From Rhodococcus sp. BP22 (GTDB lineage Bacteria > Actinomycetota > Actinomycetes > Mycobacteriales > Mycobacteriaceae), in NCBI RefSeq assembly GCF_014281965.1, contig NZ_JACFTB010000007.1, positions 238,508 to 302,507 of the forward strand: a stretch of 64,000 bases of DNA. Direction: 5' to 3'. Position numbers and translations under genes: made by a program. A model generated the notes under the pieces. That model worked only from the letters and a program-made list of their open reading frames with translations, was not told the origin of the DNA and ran no database searches. Below, in pieces: positions 32,707 to 42,315 of the stretch (positions are counted from its first letter, which is position 1; each line of letters begins with the position of its first letter).

Positions 32707-34941
32707 GTGCGCGGAGCACGCGAGAACAATCTCCGCGAGGTCGATCTGGACCTTCCGAAGCGAAAGCTCGTAGTCTTCGCGGGAGTTTCCGGATCGGGCA
32801 AGTCCTCCCTCGTGTTCGACACCATTGCCGCCGAAGCGCAACGGCAGATCAACTCGACGTTCACCGCTTTCGCGCAGACGTTCCTCCCGTCTTACGGACG
32901 GCCCGACGCGGACCTCATCGCCAATCTCTCGGCGGTCATCATCGTCGACCAGAAGCGGCTTTTCGGTGGGCCACGCTCCACGGTCGGCACGATCACCGAC
33001 ATCGGCGACTGGCTACGCATGCTGTGGTCGCGGGGAGTCACGCCGTCCATCGGGTACGCCAACGCCTTCTCCTTCAACGACCCTGCGGGTATGTGCCAGG
33101 AATGCGACGGGCTCGGCGAGGCCAAAATCGTCGATCGCGACGAACTGGTCGACGAGTCGAAGTCGCTGCGCGAGGGACCTTTCAAACATCCGGATTTCGA
33201 ACCCGGCAAATGGCCGTACCGAGTTTTCGCAGATTCCGGATTGTTCGATCTCGATGTGCCCGTGGAGCAATACTCCGCCCGCGAACGCCACATCTTCTTC
33301 GACGCCAAACCAGGTGAGATCGACGTGCTCAACCCCGATGCCGTGATGAAGAGCTACGAGGGGATCCTCTCTCGCTTTCGGCGCAGCTATCTGTCCAAGG
33401 ATGCCGACGCGCTCAAGGGCAAAGCGAAGCTCGCCTACGATCGCATCGTCACTCGGGGAACCTGCACGGACTGCGGCGGCACTCGATACAACGAGACCAT
33501 CCGCAATGCGACATTGGAAGGCCTCTCCCTGCCCGACGCGTTTGCCATGCAGGTCTCCGATCTCGCGGACCGTATCGACACGTGGAGGCTCAAAAATCTC
33601 GATGGTCCACGTACAGAGATCGTGACTCAGCTGCGCAGACTCGTCGACCTCGGTCTGGGCTACCTCAGCCTCGACAGGGCCACGGCCTCGCTCTCCGGTG
33701 GCGAGTCGCAGCGCATCAAGATGGTCCGGCATCTCGGCGCCACCCTCAACGACATGCTCTATGTCTTCGATGAGCCCACCACGGGCTTGCATCCACGCGA
33801 CGTGCATCGACTCGACGAGATGCTGCTTGCATTGCGAGACAAGGGAAATACCGTCTTGGTGGTCGAACACGATCCCGAGGTCATGTCGATTGCAGATCGC
33901 ATCGTCGAAATCGGTCCCGGTGCAGGTAAAGCCGGCGGGACGGTCGTATTCGAAGGCACGTACGAAGAGCTCACCAAGGCCGACACACGTACGGGCGTCG
34001 CCCTGCGACGCGAGAATGCCACGCTCCGCACACCCAGGCTAGCGACCGGGCACCTGCACATCGTTGGGGCGAACACCCACAATCTGCAGAACGTCAGCGT
34101 CGGTATACCTCTCGGTGTCATGACTGCCGTCACCGGCGTCGCAGGCTCCGGCAAGTCGAGTCTCGTTCACGGGCATCTTCGCGAGGTTGCACCCGATGCC
34201 GTCATCATCGACCAGGCCCCGATTCGCGGATCCAGAAGATCCTCCCCTGCCACGTACACGGGTCTGCTCGATCCCATTCGCGCGTACTTCGCGAAGAGGA
34301 CCGGCCAACCGGCGTCACTGTTCTCCCCCAACTCCGATGGCGCATGCTCCGATTGTCAGGGAAGCGGCGTCATCTTCACCGACCTCGGATTCACCGATCC
34401 TGTTTCGAGCACGTGTGAAACGTGTCAGGGCAGACGTTTCCGCCCCGGAGCCATCCGGCACAGCGTCGACGGCGTCAGCATCGCCGACATTTTCGAGATG
34501 TCCGTCGAAGATGCCCAGGACTTCTTCGACGTCAAGAAGATTCGCGACATTCTTCGTCGATGCGTGGACGTCGGCCTCGGCTATTTATCGCTCGGCCAGA
34601 ACCTGTCGTCGTTGTCCGGTGGCGAACGCCAGCGCCTCAAACTAGCGGCCGAGCTGGTCGGATCGTCGCCGATTCTGGTGTTGGACGAGCCGACGACGGG
34701 CTTGCATCCGTCGGATGTGGCCAACCTGATCGAACTGCTGTCCGGCATGGTCGACGAGGGACGCACTGTCATCGTCATCGAACACAACCTCGACGTCGTT
34801 GCGGCTGCGGACTGGGTCATCGACCTGGGCCCGGATGGCGGCCACAACGGTGGGCTGATCACTTTCACCGGGACTGTGGCAGACCTGGTGCAGACCGAGA
34901 CTCACACGGGGACATACTTGGCTCGTAGTCTCGGACGATAA
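32707..34941 (+). CDS. short UvrA-like ABC ATPase
   Basis: 744 residues, against about 950 in true UvrA. Both ATPase halves are present: Walker A GVSGSGKSSL near 26 and GVAGSGKSSL near 477, signatures LSGGESQRI near 330 and LSGGERQRL near 637, and VFDEPTTGLHP / VLDEPTTGLHP. Zinc-type Cys pairs appear in CQECDG, CTDCGG, CSDCQG and CETCQG. The UvrB-binding and insertion domains look missing or shortened, as in UvrA2/DrrC-like proteins of antibiotic and DNA-drug resistance. The only standard start is GTG 32707, which cuts into the conserved beginning (VRGARENNL); reading opens from 32611, and the natural start may be a rare ATC at 32671, giving ITTSADPLSTIL. Confidence 0.85.
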   Translation: MRGARENNLREVDLDLPKRKLVVFAGVSGSGKSSLVFDTIAAEAQRQINSTFTAFAQTFLPSYGRPDADLIANLSAVIIVDQKRLFGGPRSTVGTITDIGDWLRMLWSRGVTPSIGYANAFSFNDPAGMCQECDGLGEAKIVDRDELVDESKSLREGPFKHPDFEPGKWPYRVFADSGLFDLDVPVEQYSARERHIFFDAKPGEIDVLNPDAVMKSYEGILSRFRRSYLSKDADALKGKAKLAYDRIVTRGTCTDCGGTRYNETIRNATLEGLSLPDAFAMQVSDLADRIDTWRLKNLDGPRTEIVTQLRRLVDLGLGYLSLDRATASLSGGESQRIKMVRHLGATLNDMLYVFDEPTTGLHPRDVHRLDEMLLALRDKGNTVLVVEHDPEVMSIADRIVEIGPGAGKAGGTVVFEGTYEELTKADTRTGVALRRENATLRTPRLATGHLHIVGANTHNLQNVSVGIPLGVMTAVTGVAGSGKSSLVHGHLREVAPDAVIIDQAPIRGSRRSSPATYTGLLDPIRAYFAKRTGQPASLFSPNSDGACSDCQGSGVIFTDLGFTDPVSSTCETCQGRRFRPGAIRHSVDGVSIADIFEMSVEDAQDFFDVKKIRDILRRCVDVGLGYLSLGQNLSSLSGGERQRLKLAAELVGSSPILVLDEPTTGLHPSDVANLIELLSGMVDEGRTVIVIEHNLDVVAAADWVIDLGPDGGHNGGLITFTGTVADLVQTETHTGTYLARSLGR

Positions 34942-34976
34942 TTCATCTCGTCCGACGAGTTGGAGGTTAATTTTTC

Positions 34977-35927
34977 GTGCACTTGCGGCAATCGTTCAAG
35001 GTCATTCTCGGTACGGCAGTGCTCGCCCTCGTGGTGGGCGGATGCGCAGGGACAGCCGGTGACTCGCCGGACACGGCGACGCAGGATGCGTCGCCGTCTT
35101 CGGCCGATGGTGCGTTCCCCAAGACGGTGGTTTCCGGTCCCGCCGATTCCGGGGTCGACATCACCATCGAGTCCCGCCCGCAGTCGATCGTTTCCCTGAG
35201 CCCGACTGCAACCGAAACGTTGTTCGCCATCGGTGCGGGCGATCAGGTGGTTGCCGTCGACAGCCAATCGGACTACCCGACCGACGCGCCGAAGACCGAC
35301 CTGTCGGCCTACACCCCCAGTCTCGAAGCGATCGTGGGCTACGAACCCGACCTCGTCATCGCCTCGGACGATATCGGCGGATTGGTGTCCGGCCTCGTAA
35401 CTGCAAACATTCCGACGCTGCTGCTGCCCGCCGCAACGAGCATCGACGACGCCTACGCCCAGATCGAGCGAATCGGTGACGCCACCGGCCGTGAGACCGA
35501 AGCGGATGCGGTGGTCGAGCAGACTCGTACCCGCATCGACGACGCGGTCGCCAGTGTCCCCGCCGGCGAGCAGACCTATTTTCACGAACTCGATTCCGAG
35601 CTGTACACCGTGACGAGCCAGAGTTTCGTCGGCCAGCTCTACGGACTGTTCGGACTCACGAGCATCGCCGACGGCGCGGCAAGCAACTACCCACAACTCG
35701 CCGCCGAGTCGGTGGTGACCGATGATCCCGACATCATCTTCCTGGCGGATTCGCAGTGCTGCGGCGTCACCGCGGAATCGGTTGCAGCACGGCCTGGGTG
35801 GAGTTCGATGCGCGCTGTCCGTGATGGACGCATCTACACGATGGACGAGGATCTCTCGAGCCGCTGGAGCCCACGTATCGCCGACCAGGTCGAGGCAATC
35901 GCCGCGGTGCTTACCGGCAACAAGTAA
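34977..35927 (+). CDS. ABC-type siderophore/B12-like solute-binding lipoprotein
   Basis: 316 residues, GTG start 12 bases after GGAGG. Lipobox VVGGC at about residue 23, then a Ser/Thr/Asp linker. The chain is a two-lobe, single-helix-hinge binding protein (BtuF/FepB type): RPQSIVSLSPTATETLFAIGAGDQVVAVDSQSDYP near 67-101, YEPDLVIASDD near 122. Ligand may be cobalamin, haem or ferric siderophore. No permease or ATPase is near, so it must serve a transporter elsewhere. An unusual SQCCGV stretch in the second lobe is worth noting. Converges on the MFS gene. Confidence 0.8.
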   Translation: MHLRQSFKVILGTAVLALVVGGCAGTAGDSPDTATQDASPSSADGAFPKTVVSGPADSGVDITIESRPQSIVSLSPTATETLFAIGAGDQVVAVDSQSDYPTDAPKTDLSAYTPSLEAIVGYEPDLVIASDDIGGLVSGLVTANIPTLLLPAATSIDDAYAQIERIGDATGRETEADAVVEQTRTRIDDAVASVPAGEQTYFHELDSELYTVTSQSFVGQLYGLFGLTSIADGAASNYPQLAAESVVTDDPDIIFLADSQCCGVTAESVAARPGWSSMRAVRDGRIYTMDEDLSSRWSPRIADQVEAIAAVLTGNK

Positions 35928-35951
35928 CCCCGACGCTCTTGCCAGATCTGC

Positions 35952-37559
35952 TCACCGATCTGCGGTCACCGAAGCGGAAGGCGCCTCGCGCGGGACGCTA
36001 CCGGTGAAGAACAGGGCGCACACGCCGATCAATGCGGCAATGGACAAGGCCACACGTAGGGCCTCGAGGCGAGCATCGGAATTGACGTCGACGATCTGCG
36101 CGGCACTCGACTGCGGGACCGCCGCGTCGGCCAGTGCCGCCGCGAGCTGCGTGTCCGAGAGAAATGGAACGCCGCTCGCGAGTTCGGTGGTCGCCTGCGC
36201 TTTCACAGACTCTGGCACGTCGGGGTTCATCTGCACGCCGGCAACGATCGCCGCGCTCAGGGTGGCAATGAGTACCGACCCGATCAGTGCGGTTCCGAGC
36301 GATGCTCCAAGGTTGGTGGCGGTGTTCTGTAGCCCGCCGACTTCCGCGCTCTGCGAATCCGGCACTGCGGAGACGGTAATGGCACCGAGCTGCGATGCCA
36401 ACGCCCCGAGTCCCAGTCCCAGCAGGACCATCGGCACCGCCACGATGCTCGCATTGGCTCCGGGATCCAATCCGGTGACCAGTACGAGAATGCCGACGAT
36501 CATCGCCCCCCAACCCAATCGGACTACGCGACGAGGGTTGGCGCGGGGCCAGAGCTTGGGAATCCCTGCGGCCGCGAGGAGGAGTGCGACCGAGAGTGGG
36601 AGGATTCGAAGCCCGGTCTGCAGTGCACTCAATTCCAGGACCACGGACAGGAACAACGGCACCGTGAAGAAGACGCCGGCTTGGACGGTGAACTGCGCAA
36701 AGAACATCGTGAGGCCGCCGGAAAGTTGCCGGTTGCGGAGCACCTTGGGATCGATCAGCGGCTCCCGTCCGGTCTCGGCAAGGTGCGTCTGCCATCTCAT
36801 GAACACGTACAGGAGCAACGCGCCGGTCAACAGCAGCCAGATCACCGGGGACAGTCCTGCTATCTCGGCACCGCCCGGGGTGGGACGAATCCATCCCCAC
36901 TCCCCCGATCGAAGAACTCCATAGACGATCATTCCCAGGCTTACCACCGACAGTGCGGAGCCGACCAGATCGAGTCGGACGCGGACCGGCGGGACGTCAT
37001 TGATGCGGCGCAGCACCAGTACGATCGCCACGACGAGAAAAGCCTCGCCGACGAAGACGTACCGCCACGAAGCGAACGTGGTGACCGCACCCCCGATAAG
37101 CGGGCCCGCTGCCACGGCCATTGCACCTGCGGCGGCAACCAAACCGTATGCGGCAGCTCGCTTTTCGGGCGGAAAATTAGCCGCGACCAAAGCGACGATC
37201 GCCGGCATGATCAGCGCCGCGCCCACGCCTTCGAGGAAAGACCACCCGATCAACAGCACCGTAAGATTGGGAGCCGCTGCAGTGGTCAACGTCCCGACCC
37301 CGTAGATCACGAGTCCGAGTGCGAAAGCTCTACGCCTTCCCACAATGGTGCCGATCTTGCCGCCGGTGATCATCAGCGTCGCCATGACGAGCGTGTACAG
37401 GGTGATCGCGGTTTGAATGCCCGTAATCGTGGTGTCGAGATCCTCGGCCACCGTAGCCATCGACACGTTCATGACCGAACTGTCCAGAGTCATCAGGAAC
37501 TGGCTCGAGGCCAGCACCGTCAGCACCAGACCCGAGCCAGTCTTCGTTGTGGCAGTCAT
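35952..37559 (-). CDS. MFS drug transporter, DHA2 (14-helix) family
   Basis: 535 residues. Start chosen at ATG 37559, eight bases after AGGGG; GTG 37565 is two codons earlier. About fourteen membrane helices. Motif A region GGKIGTIVGRRRAFALG near 66-82, motif C-like VAAAGAMAVAAGPLIGGAVTTFASWRYVF near 140-168. QacA/EmrB-type proton antiporters export lipophilic drugs or metabolites. It follows the CoA-transferase gene by 77 bp on the same strand, so it might export a product of the catabolic operon, or simply stand alone. Confidence 0.85.
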   Translation of the reverse strand: MTATTKTGSGLVLTVLASSQFLMTLDSSVMNVSMATVAEDLDTTITGIQTAITLYTLVMATLMITGGKIGTIVGRRRAFALGLVIYGVGTLTTAAAPNLTVLLIGWSFLEGVGAALIMPAIVALVAANFPPEKRAAAYGLVAAAGAMAVAAGPLIGGAVTTFASWRYVFVGEAFLVVAIVLVLRRINDVPPVRVRLDLVGSALSVVSLGMIVYGVLRSGEWGWIRPTPGGAEIAGLSPVIWLLLTGALLLYVFMRWQTHLAETGREPLIDPKVLRNRQLSGGLTMFFAQFTVQAGVFFTVPLFLSVVLELSALQTGLRILPLSVALLLAAAGIPKLWPRANPRRVVRLGWGAMIVGILVLVTGLDPGANASIVAVPMVLLGLGLGALASQLGAITVSAVPDSQSAEVGGLQNTATNLGASLGTALIGSVLIATLSAAIVAGVQMNPDVPESVKAQATTELASGVPFLSDTQLAAALADAAVPQSSAAQIVDVNSDARLEALRVALSIAALIGVCALFFTGSVPREAPSASVTADR

Positions 37560-37636
37560 GGACACCCCTGTTGTAGGGAGCCAGTATTGCGCAGCTCGAT
37601 CCGCCGGAGATCACCCGTTCTGGGTGACTACTGCGG

Positions 37637-38827
37637 CTAGACGACGCCCGACCTGTGCAGTTCCTCGATCGAATCCGCACTGCAACCCAACTCCGCGAGG
37701 ACCTCGTCGGTGTCGGCGCCGTGTGCACGCCCGGTGTGCCGGATGCTGCCGGGACTGTCGCCCATGCGCCACATGACGTTCTGCATGCGGACAGGACCCA
37801 AATCCTCATCCTCGACGGTGGTCACCATCTCGATCGCGTTCACCTGCGGGTCATCGAGTAGTTCACTCGGCTTGTACACCGGAGCCACAGCAGCACCGGC
37901 CTTTTCGAACTCGGCAACGACTTCGTCACGGGTTCGATCTCCGATCCAACCACCCACGTATCCGTCGAGTAGATCGGCGTGCGCGGCACGCTCACGCCCC
38001 GTCGCGAACCACGGTTCGTCGATGACCTCCGCGTGACCGACCAACCGCAACACCCGCTCGGCGATCGAGTTCGCGCTCGTGGAGATGGCCAGCCAGAAAC
38101 CATCGGAGGTCTTGTAGAGATTTCGCGGTGCATTGTTGCTCGATCGATTGCCTGTGCGCTCGAGATCGATCCCGAGCTGATCGGCGTAGATGATCCCCGG
38201 CCCCACCGCAGTCATGATCGGACTCAGCAAATCCAAGTCGATGACCTGGCCTTTACCGCCGTTGTTCGTTCGATGCAGTAGTGCCATGGACACCGCGGAC
38301 GAGCCTGCGATTCCGGCCAGCGAATCGGCGAGGCCGAAGGCCGGCAACGTCGGCGGCCCGTCGGCAGGACCGGTCAGGTGCGCGAATCCACTCATCGATT
38401 CGACAAGCGTTCCGAACGCGGGGCGCTTCGAGTAGGGCCCGGTTTGGCCGAAGCCTGTCACGCGCAACAGGATCAACCCAGGGTTGTCCGCCGACAACAC
38501 GTCGTACCCGAGACCCCAGCGCTCCAACGTGCCAGGCCGGAAGTTCTCGACCACGACGTCGGCCTCGGCGACGAGACGGCGAAAGATCTCTGCACCCTTC
38601 TCCTCACCCAGGTTCAACGTCATGGTTCGCTTGTTGCGGCTCACCATCGTCCACCACAGCGGGTGACCGTCCTTGTCCAACCCGTGCCCGCGCATGCCGT
38701 CGGGCCGGGTCGGATGTTCGATCTTGATGACCTCGGCACCGAAATCACCGAGGATCTGCGCTACCAAGGGTCCGGCGAGAATCGTGGAGATGTCGAGGAC
38801 TTTGATGCCCTCGAGTGGGCCGGTCAC
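37637..38827 (-). CDS. CaiB/BaiF-family (class III) CoA-transferase
   Basis: 396 residues. LDISTILAGPLVAQILGDFGAEVIKIEHPTRPD (about 11-43) and MSRNKRTMTLNL near 62-73 are standard for family III; the catalytic Asp lies in the GLADSLAGIAG region near 165-175. It moves CoA between acids, for example from succinyl-CoA to a substrate acid. Its GTG overlaps the stop of the amidohydrolase gene, so it is the last gene of the large operon. With the CitE-like lyase at 48021 it could form an acid-activation and cleavage pair as in itaconate or citramalate breakdown. Confidence 0.85.
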   Translation of the reverse strand: MTGPLEGIKVLDISTILAGPLVAQILGDFGAEVIKIEHPTRPDGMRGHGLDKDGHPLWWTMVSRNKRTMTLNLGEEKGAEIFRRLVAEADVVVENFRPGTLERWGLGYDVLSADNPGLILLRVTGFGQTGPYSKRPAFGTLVESMSGFAHLTGPADGPPTLPAFGLADSLAGIAGSSAVSMALLHRTNNGGKGQVIDLDLLSPIMTAVGPGIIYADQLGIDLERTGNRSSNNAPRNLYKTSDGFWLAISTSANSIAERVLRLVGHAEVIDEPWFATGRERAAHADLLDGYVGGWIGDRTRDEVVAEFEKAGAAVAPVYKPSELLDDPQVNAIEMVTTVEDEDLGPVRMQNVMWRMGDSPGSIRHTGRAHGADTDEVLAELGCSADSIEELHRSGVV

Positions 38828-40287
38828 TTGTACGGGCGATGCAGGTAGCGGCCGGCCGGGCTGCCGGATATCGAGCCGTCGGCCAGCACACGCTGTCCCC
38901 GGACGAAGGTGTCGGTCACCTTCGCTCCCAGCTCGAAGCCCTCGAACGGGGTGTACTCCTGAGTCGACTCCGAGTCTTCCGGACGCACGGTCCAGGTGTG
39001 ATCCGGGTCCACGAGTGCGATGTCCGCGTCCATGCCGACGGCGATGTCGCCCTTACCCGGAAGTCCGTAGCGCGAAGCTGGATTGAGCGAAGTGAGCTCG
39101 GCGATACGACGCCAGCTGAGTCCACGTTTGCGGCCTTCGGAGACCAAACCGGGAAGCAGGTACTCGGCACCACCGAATCCGGATTTCGCGGCGAAGATGT
39201 CACCACGATCTTCGGCGAACTTCTTCTCGTCCTTGCAGCACGCGTGATCGCTGACGACCCAGTCGATGTCACCGGCGAGCAGGTGCTCCCACAGTGCTTC
39301 GACGTCGTCCCGGGGGCGAAGTGGCGGGTTGACCTTGCCGCCGAGTCCGTAGGCGGTCTCGATATCGGCCAACAGGTGTCCGATGGTGACCTCACGACGG
39401 AAATTGACGTGCGGGAACGCTTTTGCCATCCGCATCGCGGCCGTCATTGCCTTACGCGAAGACAGGTGCAGCAAGTTGATGTTCGGCAACTGCGTCTCGT
39501 CTGCGAGGAACGCCGCGATGGTGACCGCAAGTCCCTCGGAATGCGGTGGGCGGGACGCGCTGTAGGCGGCGAGGCCCTGCAGGGTTCCTTCTTCTTCGAC
39601 GATCTTGGTGTAGGCACTCATGATCTCGGCGGTCTCACAGTGCAGCGACAGCGAGATGTGCTCGGCCTTGTCGCCCAACTGTTCACGAGCTGCTTGGATT
39701 CCACGCATGACGAATTCGAAATGCGCCAGGTCGTAACGCTCACCTTCCGGCGTCATAAGGAACTCGCTCTGATCGACGCTGCGCCCGTGCAAGCCATGGC
39801 TGCCGTAGAACATGAAGATCTTGAACGAGGTCACGCCGTGGTCGGCGATGAGTGACGGGATCTCCGCGATGTGCTCTTTCGACATCGGTGCCAGGTGGTA
39901 CGCGTAGTCGACGTACGGGCGTCCCTCGGTTGCTTCGAGGACCTTCGGGAACACATCCGCATAGGACCCACCGGTGTTCATGTAGTACTGCCCGGTGCGC
40001 ATGTAGGACAACGACGTCGTCACACCGCCCTGCACACAGGCACGGGACTCGGTTTCGGCGTCTTCACCGAGCGGGTTGTAGATACCCCAGTGTTGGTGTG
40101 CGTCGACCACTCCGGGGAAGGCGATCTTGCCTGCAGCATCGATCACGGTGTCCGCCGCGTCGGCAGGAATACCTGCTTCGATTCGGGTGAACTTGCCGTC
40201 TTCGATGAGCAGGTCGAGGAGTTCACCGTCTTCGGGAGCATCCGAGCCTGGACGGACTACACGTGCATTGGTGATCAACGTAGACAT
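38824..40287 (-). CDS. cyclic amidohydrolase (dihydropyrimidinase/allantoinase superfamily)
   Basis: 487 residues, TIM-barrel amidohydrolase. Metal ligands His64 and His66 in VVDAHQHWG; the carboxylated Lys is expected in TSFKIFMFYG near 160; later His in SLHCETAE and LLHLSSRKA; Asp in VVSDHACC near 325. Closest in build to hydantoinases and dihydroorotases, which open cyclic amides or imides. The sequence after the first His (NPLGEDAETESRACVQGG) differs from pyrimidine enzymes I know, so substrate is open. Flanked by flavoprotein and CoA-transferase genes in one operon. Confidence 0.8.
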   Translation of the reverse strand: MSTLITNARVVRPGSDAPEDGELLDLLIEDGKFTRIEAGIPADAADTVIDAAGKIAFPGVVDAHQHWGIYNPLGEDAETESRACVQGGVTTSLSYMRTGQYYMNTGGSYADVFPKVLEATEGRPYVDYAYHLAPMSKEHIAEIPSLIADHGVTSFKIFMFYGSHGLHGRSVDQSEFLMTPEGERYDLAHFEFVMRGIQAAREQLGDKAEHISLSLHCETAEIMSAYTKIVEEEGTLQGLAAYSASRPPHSEGLAVTIAAFLADETQLPNINLLHLSSRKAMTAAMRMAKAFPHVNFRREVTIGHLLADIETAYGLGGKVNPPLRPRDDVEALWEHLLAGDIDWVVSDHACCKDEKKFAEDRGDIFAAKSGFGGAEYLLPGLVSEGRKRGLSWRRIAELTSLNPASRYGLPGKGDIAVGMDADIALVDPDHTWTVRPEDSESTQEYTPFEGFELGAKVTDTFVRGQRVLADGSISGSPAGRYLHRPYK

Positions 40288-40317
40288 CTGGTGGATCCTT
40301 TCGAAATGGGGAGAAAA

Positions 40318-41673
40318 TTAGATGTACCCGGCGGCGAGGTACGCCAGGCCGAGAGCAGGTAGCAGTCCGTTACCCGCAAGGTAGCCCGCGGCACCGTGAC
40401 CGGAGATTCCCATCGCCGCACCGCCCGACGCGAACAACCCGTCGATAGCCGTGCCCGACGGGCGCAGCACCCGAGCGTTCTCGTCGACGACGAGTCCACC
40501 TTGGGTGTGGAACAACGCTGGCACGATCTTGATCGCTGCATACGGCGCCGCCAGCGTGTGCTCGAAAGAGGTGCGACCGTACGGATCTGCGACTATGCCC
40601 CGGGCAACGCTGTCGAGAGTTGAAAGTTCTTCTACGACTGCGTCCGACGGTAGACCCGTCGCCTCGGCAAGCTCCGCGGCACCGTCCGCCCAGAGAACCG
40701 CACCCGACTGTACAGTCTGTCGAAAGTCTGTGAAGGACAAGCACTTTTCGTAGATCGAGCGGTCGATGACGATCCAGCCCTCGGAGTGTGGTCGGGCAGC
40801 GAGAGCGGCTGCGTACTCGGAGTAGCCGGTGGTCTCGTCACCGAACCGTCGGCCTTCCAGATCGAGTACGACACCACCGTGCATCACCGTTGCCCAACCG
40901 ACGAGCGTTCCTGCTTTCTTCGACAGCGCCGCATGCCCTTGGTAGGAATCGAGGAACCTCGACTCGGCGCCCAGTTGCGCGCCGATGCTCAGCGCATCGC
41001 CTACCGAATATTCGCTGCCGTGATACCGAGCCGCAGCAATCTCCGGAACGTAGTCGGCGACCAGTTCAGGAGCGGCACCGTAACCGTTGGTGGCCAACAA
41101 AACAGACCTCGTCGGTATCGATTCGGTGCTGCCGTCGGGCAGTGCGATCACCACACCGTCGACTCTGCCTTCGACATCGACCGTGACCTCGGTGAGCCGA
41201 GCCGGCACCAACAGATCGATCCTCGGCTCGTCGGCGACTGCGCGGACGAGATGATCGACGATCGCGGTACCGTGACGGCCCTCGACTGTGTGGCAACGCA
41301 ATTGCGAGTGACCTGGATAGGAAAAGTCGGTGACGAGTTCCAGCGGCATCTTCAGGTAGTCGGCCAACCATTCCACCAGTGGCGCGCTGACATTAGCCAA
41401 AGTGTGAGCAAGACCTTCGTCGGCCGTACCTTTGGTTTTACGGAGGATGTCGTCGAAAAATTGTCCTGGCGAATCGTCGATCCCGGACTCACGCTGCCAG
41501 CGCGATCCGGCCCCTGGAATCATGGCCGTCGACATCGCGGTGTTGTTGCCACGCTTGAAGTGCTCGCTCGCCTCGACGACCAAGACATCGAGCCCACGTT
41601 GGGCGGCCCGAAGCGCAGCGACGAGACCGCCGCCCGCTCCTGCCACGACGAGGTCGGGTCCGTTCTCGCTCAT
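40318..41673 (-). CDS. FAD-dependent oxidoreductase, fumarate-reductase/KstD-like
   Basis: 451 residues from ATG 41673, overlapping the racemase-like stop codon (ATGA); a start at 41688 is less likely. Dinucleotide motif DLVVAGAGGGLVAALRAAQRGLDVLVVEAS near 6-35, and the C-terminal GLFASGGAAMGISGHGAAGYLAGNGLLPALGLAYLAA typical of the fumarate reductase / succinate dehydrogenase flavoprotein group, which also includes tricarballylate dehydrogenase and ketosteroid dehydrogenases. It would add or remove a C=C bond in the pathway acid. No haem domain is attached. Confidence 0.8.
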   Translation of the reverse strand: MSENGPDLVVAGAGGGLVAALRAAQRGLDVLVVEASEHFKRGNNTAMSTAMIPGAGSRWQRESGIDDSPGQFFDDILRKTKGTADEGLAHTLANVSAPLVEWLADYLKMPLELVTDFSYPGHSQLRCHTVEGRHGTAIVDHLVRAVADEPRIDLLVPARLTEVTVDVEGRVDGVVIALPDGSTESIPTRSVLLATNGYGAAPELVADYVPEIAAARYHGSEYSVGDALSIGAQLGAESRFLDSYQGHAALSKKAGTLVGWATVMHGGVVLDLEGRRFGDETTGYSEYAAALAARPHSEGWIVIDRSIYEKCLSFTDFRQTVQSGAVLWADGAAELAEATGLPSDAVVEELSTLDSVARGIVADPYGRTSFEHTLAAPYAAIKIVPALFHTQGGLVVDENARVLRPSGTAIDGLFASGGAAMGISGHGAAGYLAGNGLLPALGLAYLAAGYI

Positions 41674-42302
41674 CCCGACGTCACCCATCTCGACTGCAGC
41701 CCCAAAAGTTGTAAGGCAATCGCAGTGGGGTCAACGACCAGTGGTCGTACGGGGGGATCCGTCAGTTCCACCGCCGAACAGGCATTGATTGCGACGTCGC
41801 AGGTCATCGATGCCGCACGCCCGGCCACCGCGCGGCCCCAGGCCTGCGAGTCGGCGATATCGGCAACATCGAGGCCGAGGACTTTCGTCGGGTCGGCAAT
41901 GATGTCGTAGGACGCCAGTCGGGAGTCCAATTCTGCTGCGATGGCCTCGTTTCGAGCCAGTGCGCCGACGTGGAGACCCTGCGAAAGGAAGAACGAGGCC
42001 GTCAGTCGTGACAATCCGTACAGCGGACGCGCGAAAGAATCCGCTTGTTCCGCACATGGATCGAGAACGCAGTCTGGTAGAAATCCGTCGAATCCGGTCG
42101 GATCGACTGTCCGAAATGCCTCTGCAAGAACCTTTTCCGACGCTCGGATCTCCTCTTCGGTGTCGAGTGCCGAAGGTGCGACTGCGCCGATGTTGCGTAG
42201 TTCGACGGACACGGTCTCCGGTGCGAGCTGATCGTAGCGTTCCTGTCGACGACGCAGTTCTGCGTCGTCGACATCGATGGGAGTGAAAGCCAAGAGGCGC
42301 AT
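41670..42302 (-). CDS. Asp/Glu/hydantoin racemase superfamily protein
   Basis: 210 residues from ATG 42302, with GGAGTT about 8 bases ahead; a longer frame to 42359 has no such site. Likely Cys pair for proton transfer: Cys78 or Cys83 (FLPDCVLDPCAEQ) and Cys175 (AINACSAVEL). The superfamily covers Asp/Glu racemases, hydantoin racemases and maleate isomerases, all built on two facing Cys. Next to an amidohydrolase the hydantoin-racemase idea is natural; next to dicarboxylate enzymes a maleate-type cis-trans isomerase is as likely. Confidence 0.65.
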   Translation of the reverse strand: MRLLAFTPIDVDDAELRRRQERYDQLAPETVSVELRNIGAVAPSALDTEEEIRASEKVLAEAFRTVDPTGFDGFLPDCVLDPCAEQADSFARPLYGLSRLTASFFLSQGLHVGALARNEAIAAELDSRLASYDIIADPTKVLGLDVADIADSQAWGRAVAGRAASMTCDVAINACSAVELTDPPVRPLVVDPTAIALQLLGLQSRWVTSG

Positions 42303-42315
42303 GTGGGCGTAACTC

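Noticed and set aside
34936..34958. CGGACGA / TCGTCCG hairpin after the UvrA-like gene as a terminator
   Set aside because: Only 7-bp arms, a 9-base loop and no T-run; too weak to list.
36681..37640. 319-residue plus-strand frame opposite the MFS gene
   Set aside because: His/Asp/Arg-rich composition typical of antisense shadow in GC-rich DNA; the minus frame is a clear 14-helix transporter.
38815..39855. 346-residue plus-strand frame opposite the amidohydrolase
   Set aside because: No family features; opposite a gene with conserved metal-binding residues.
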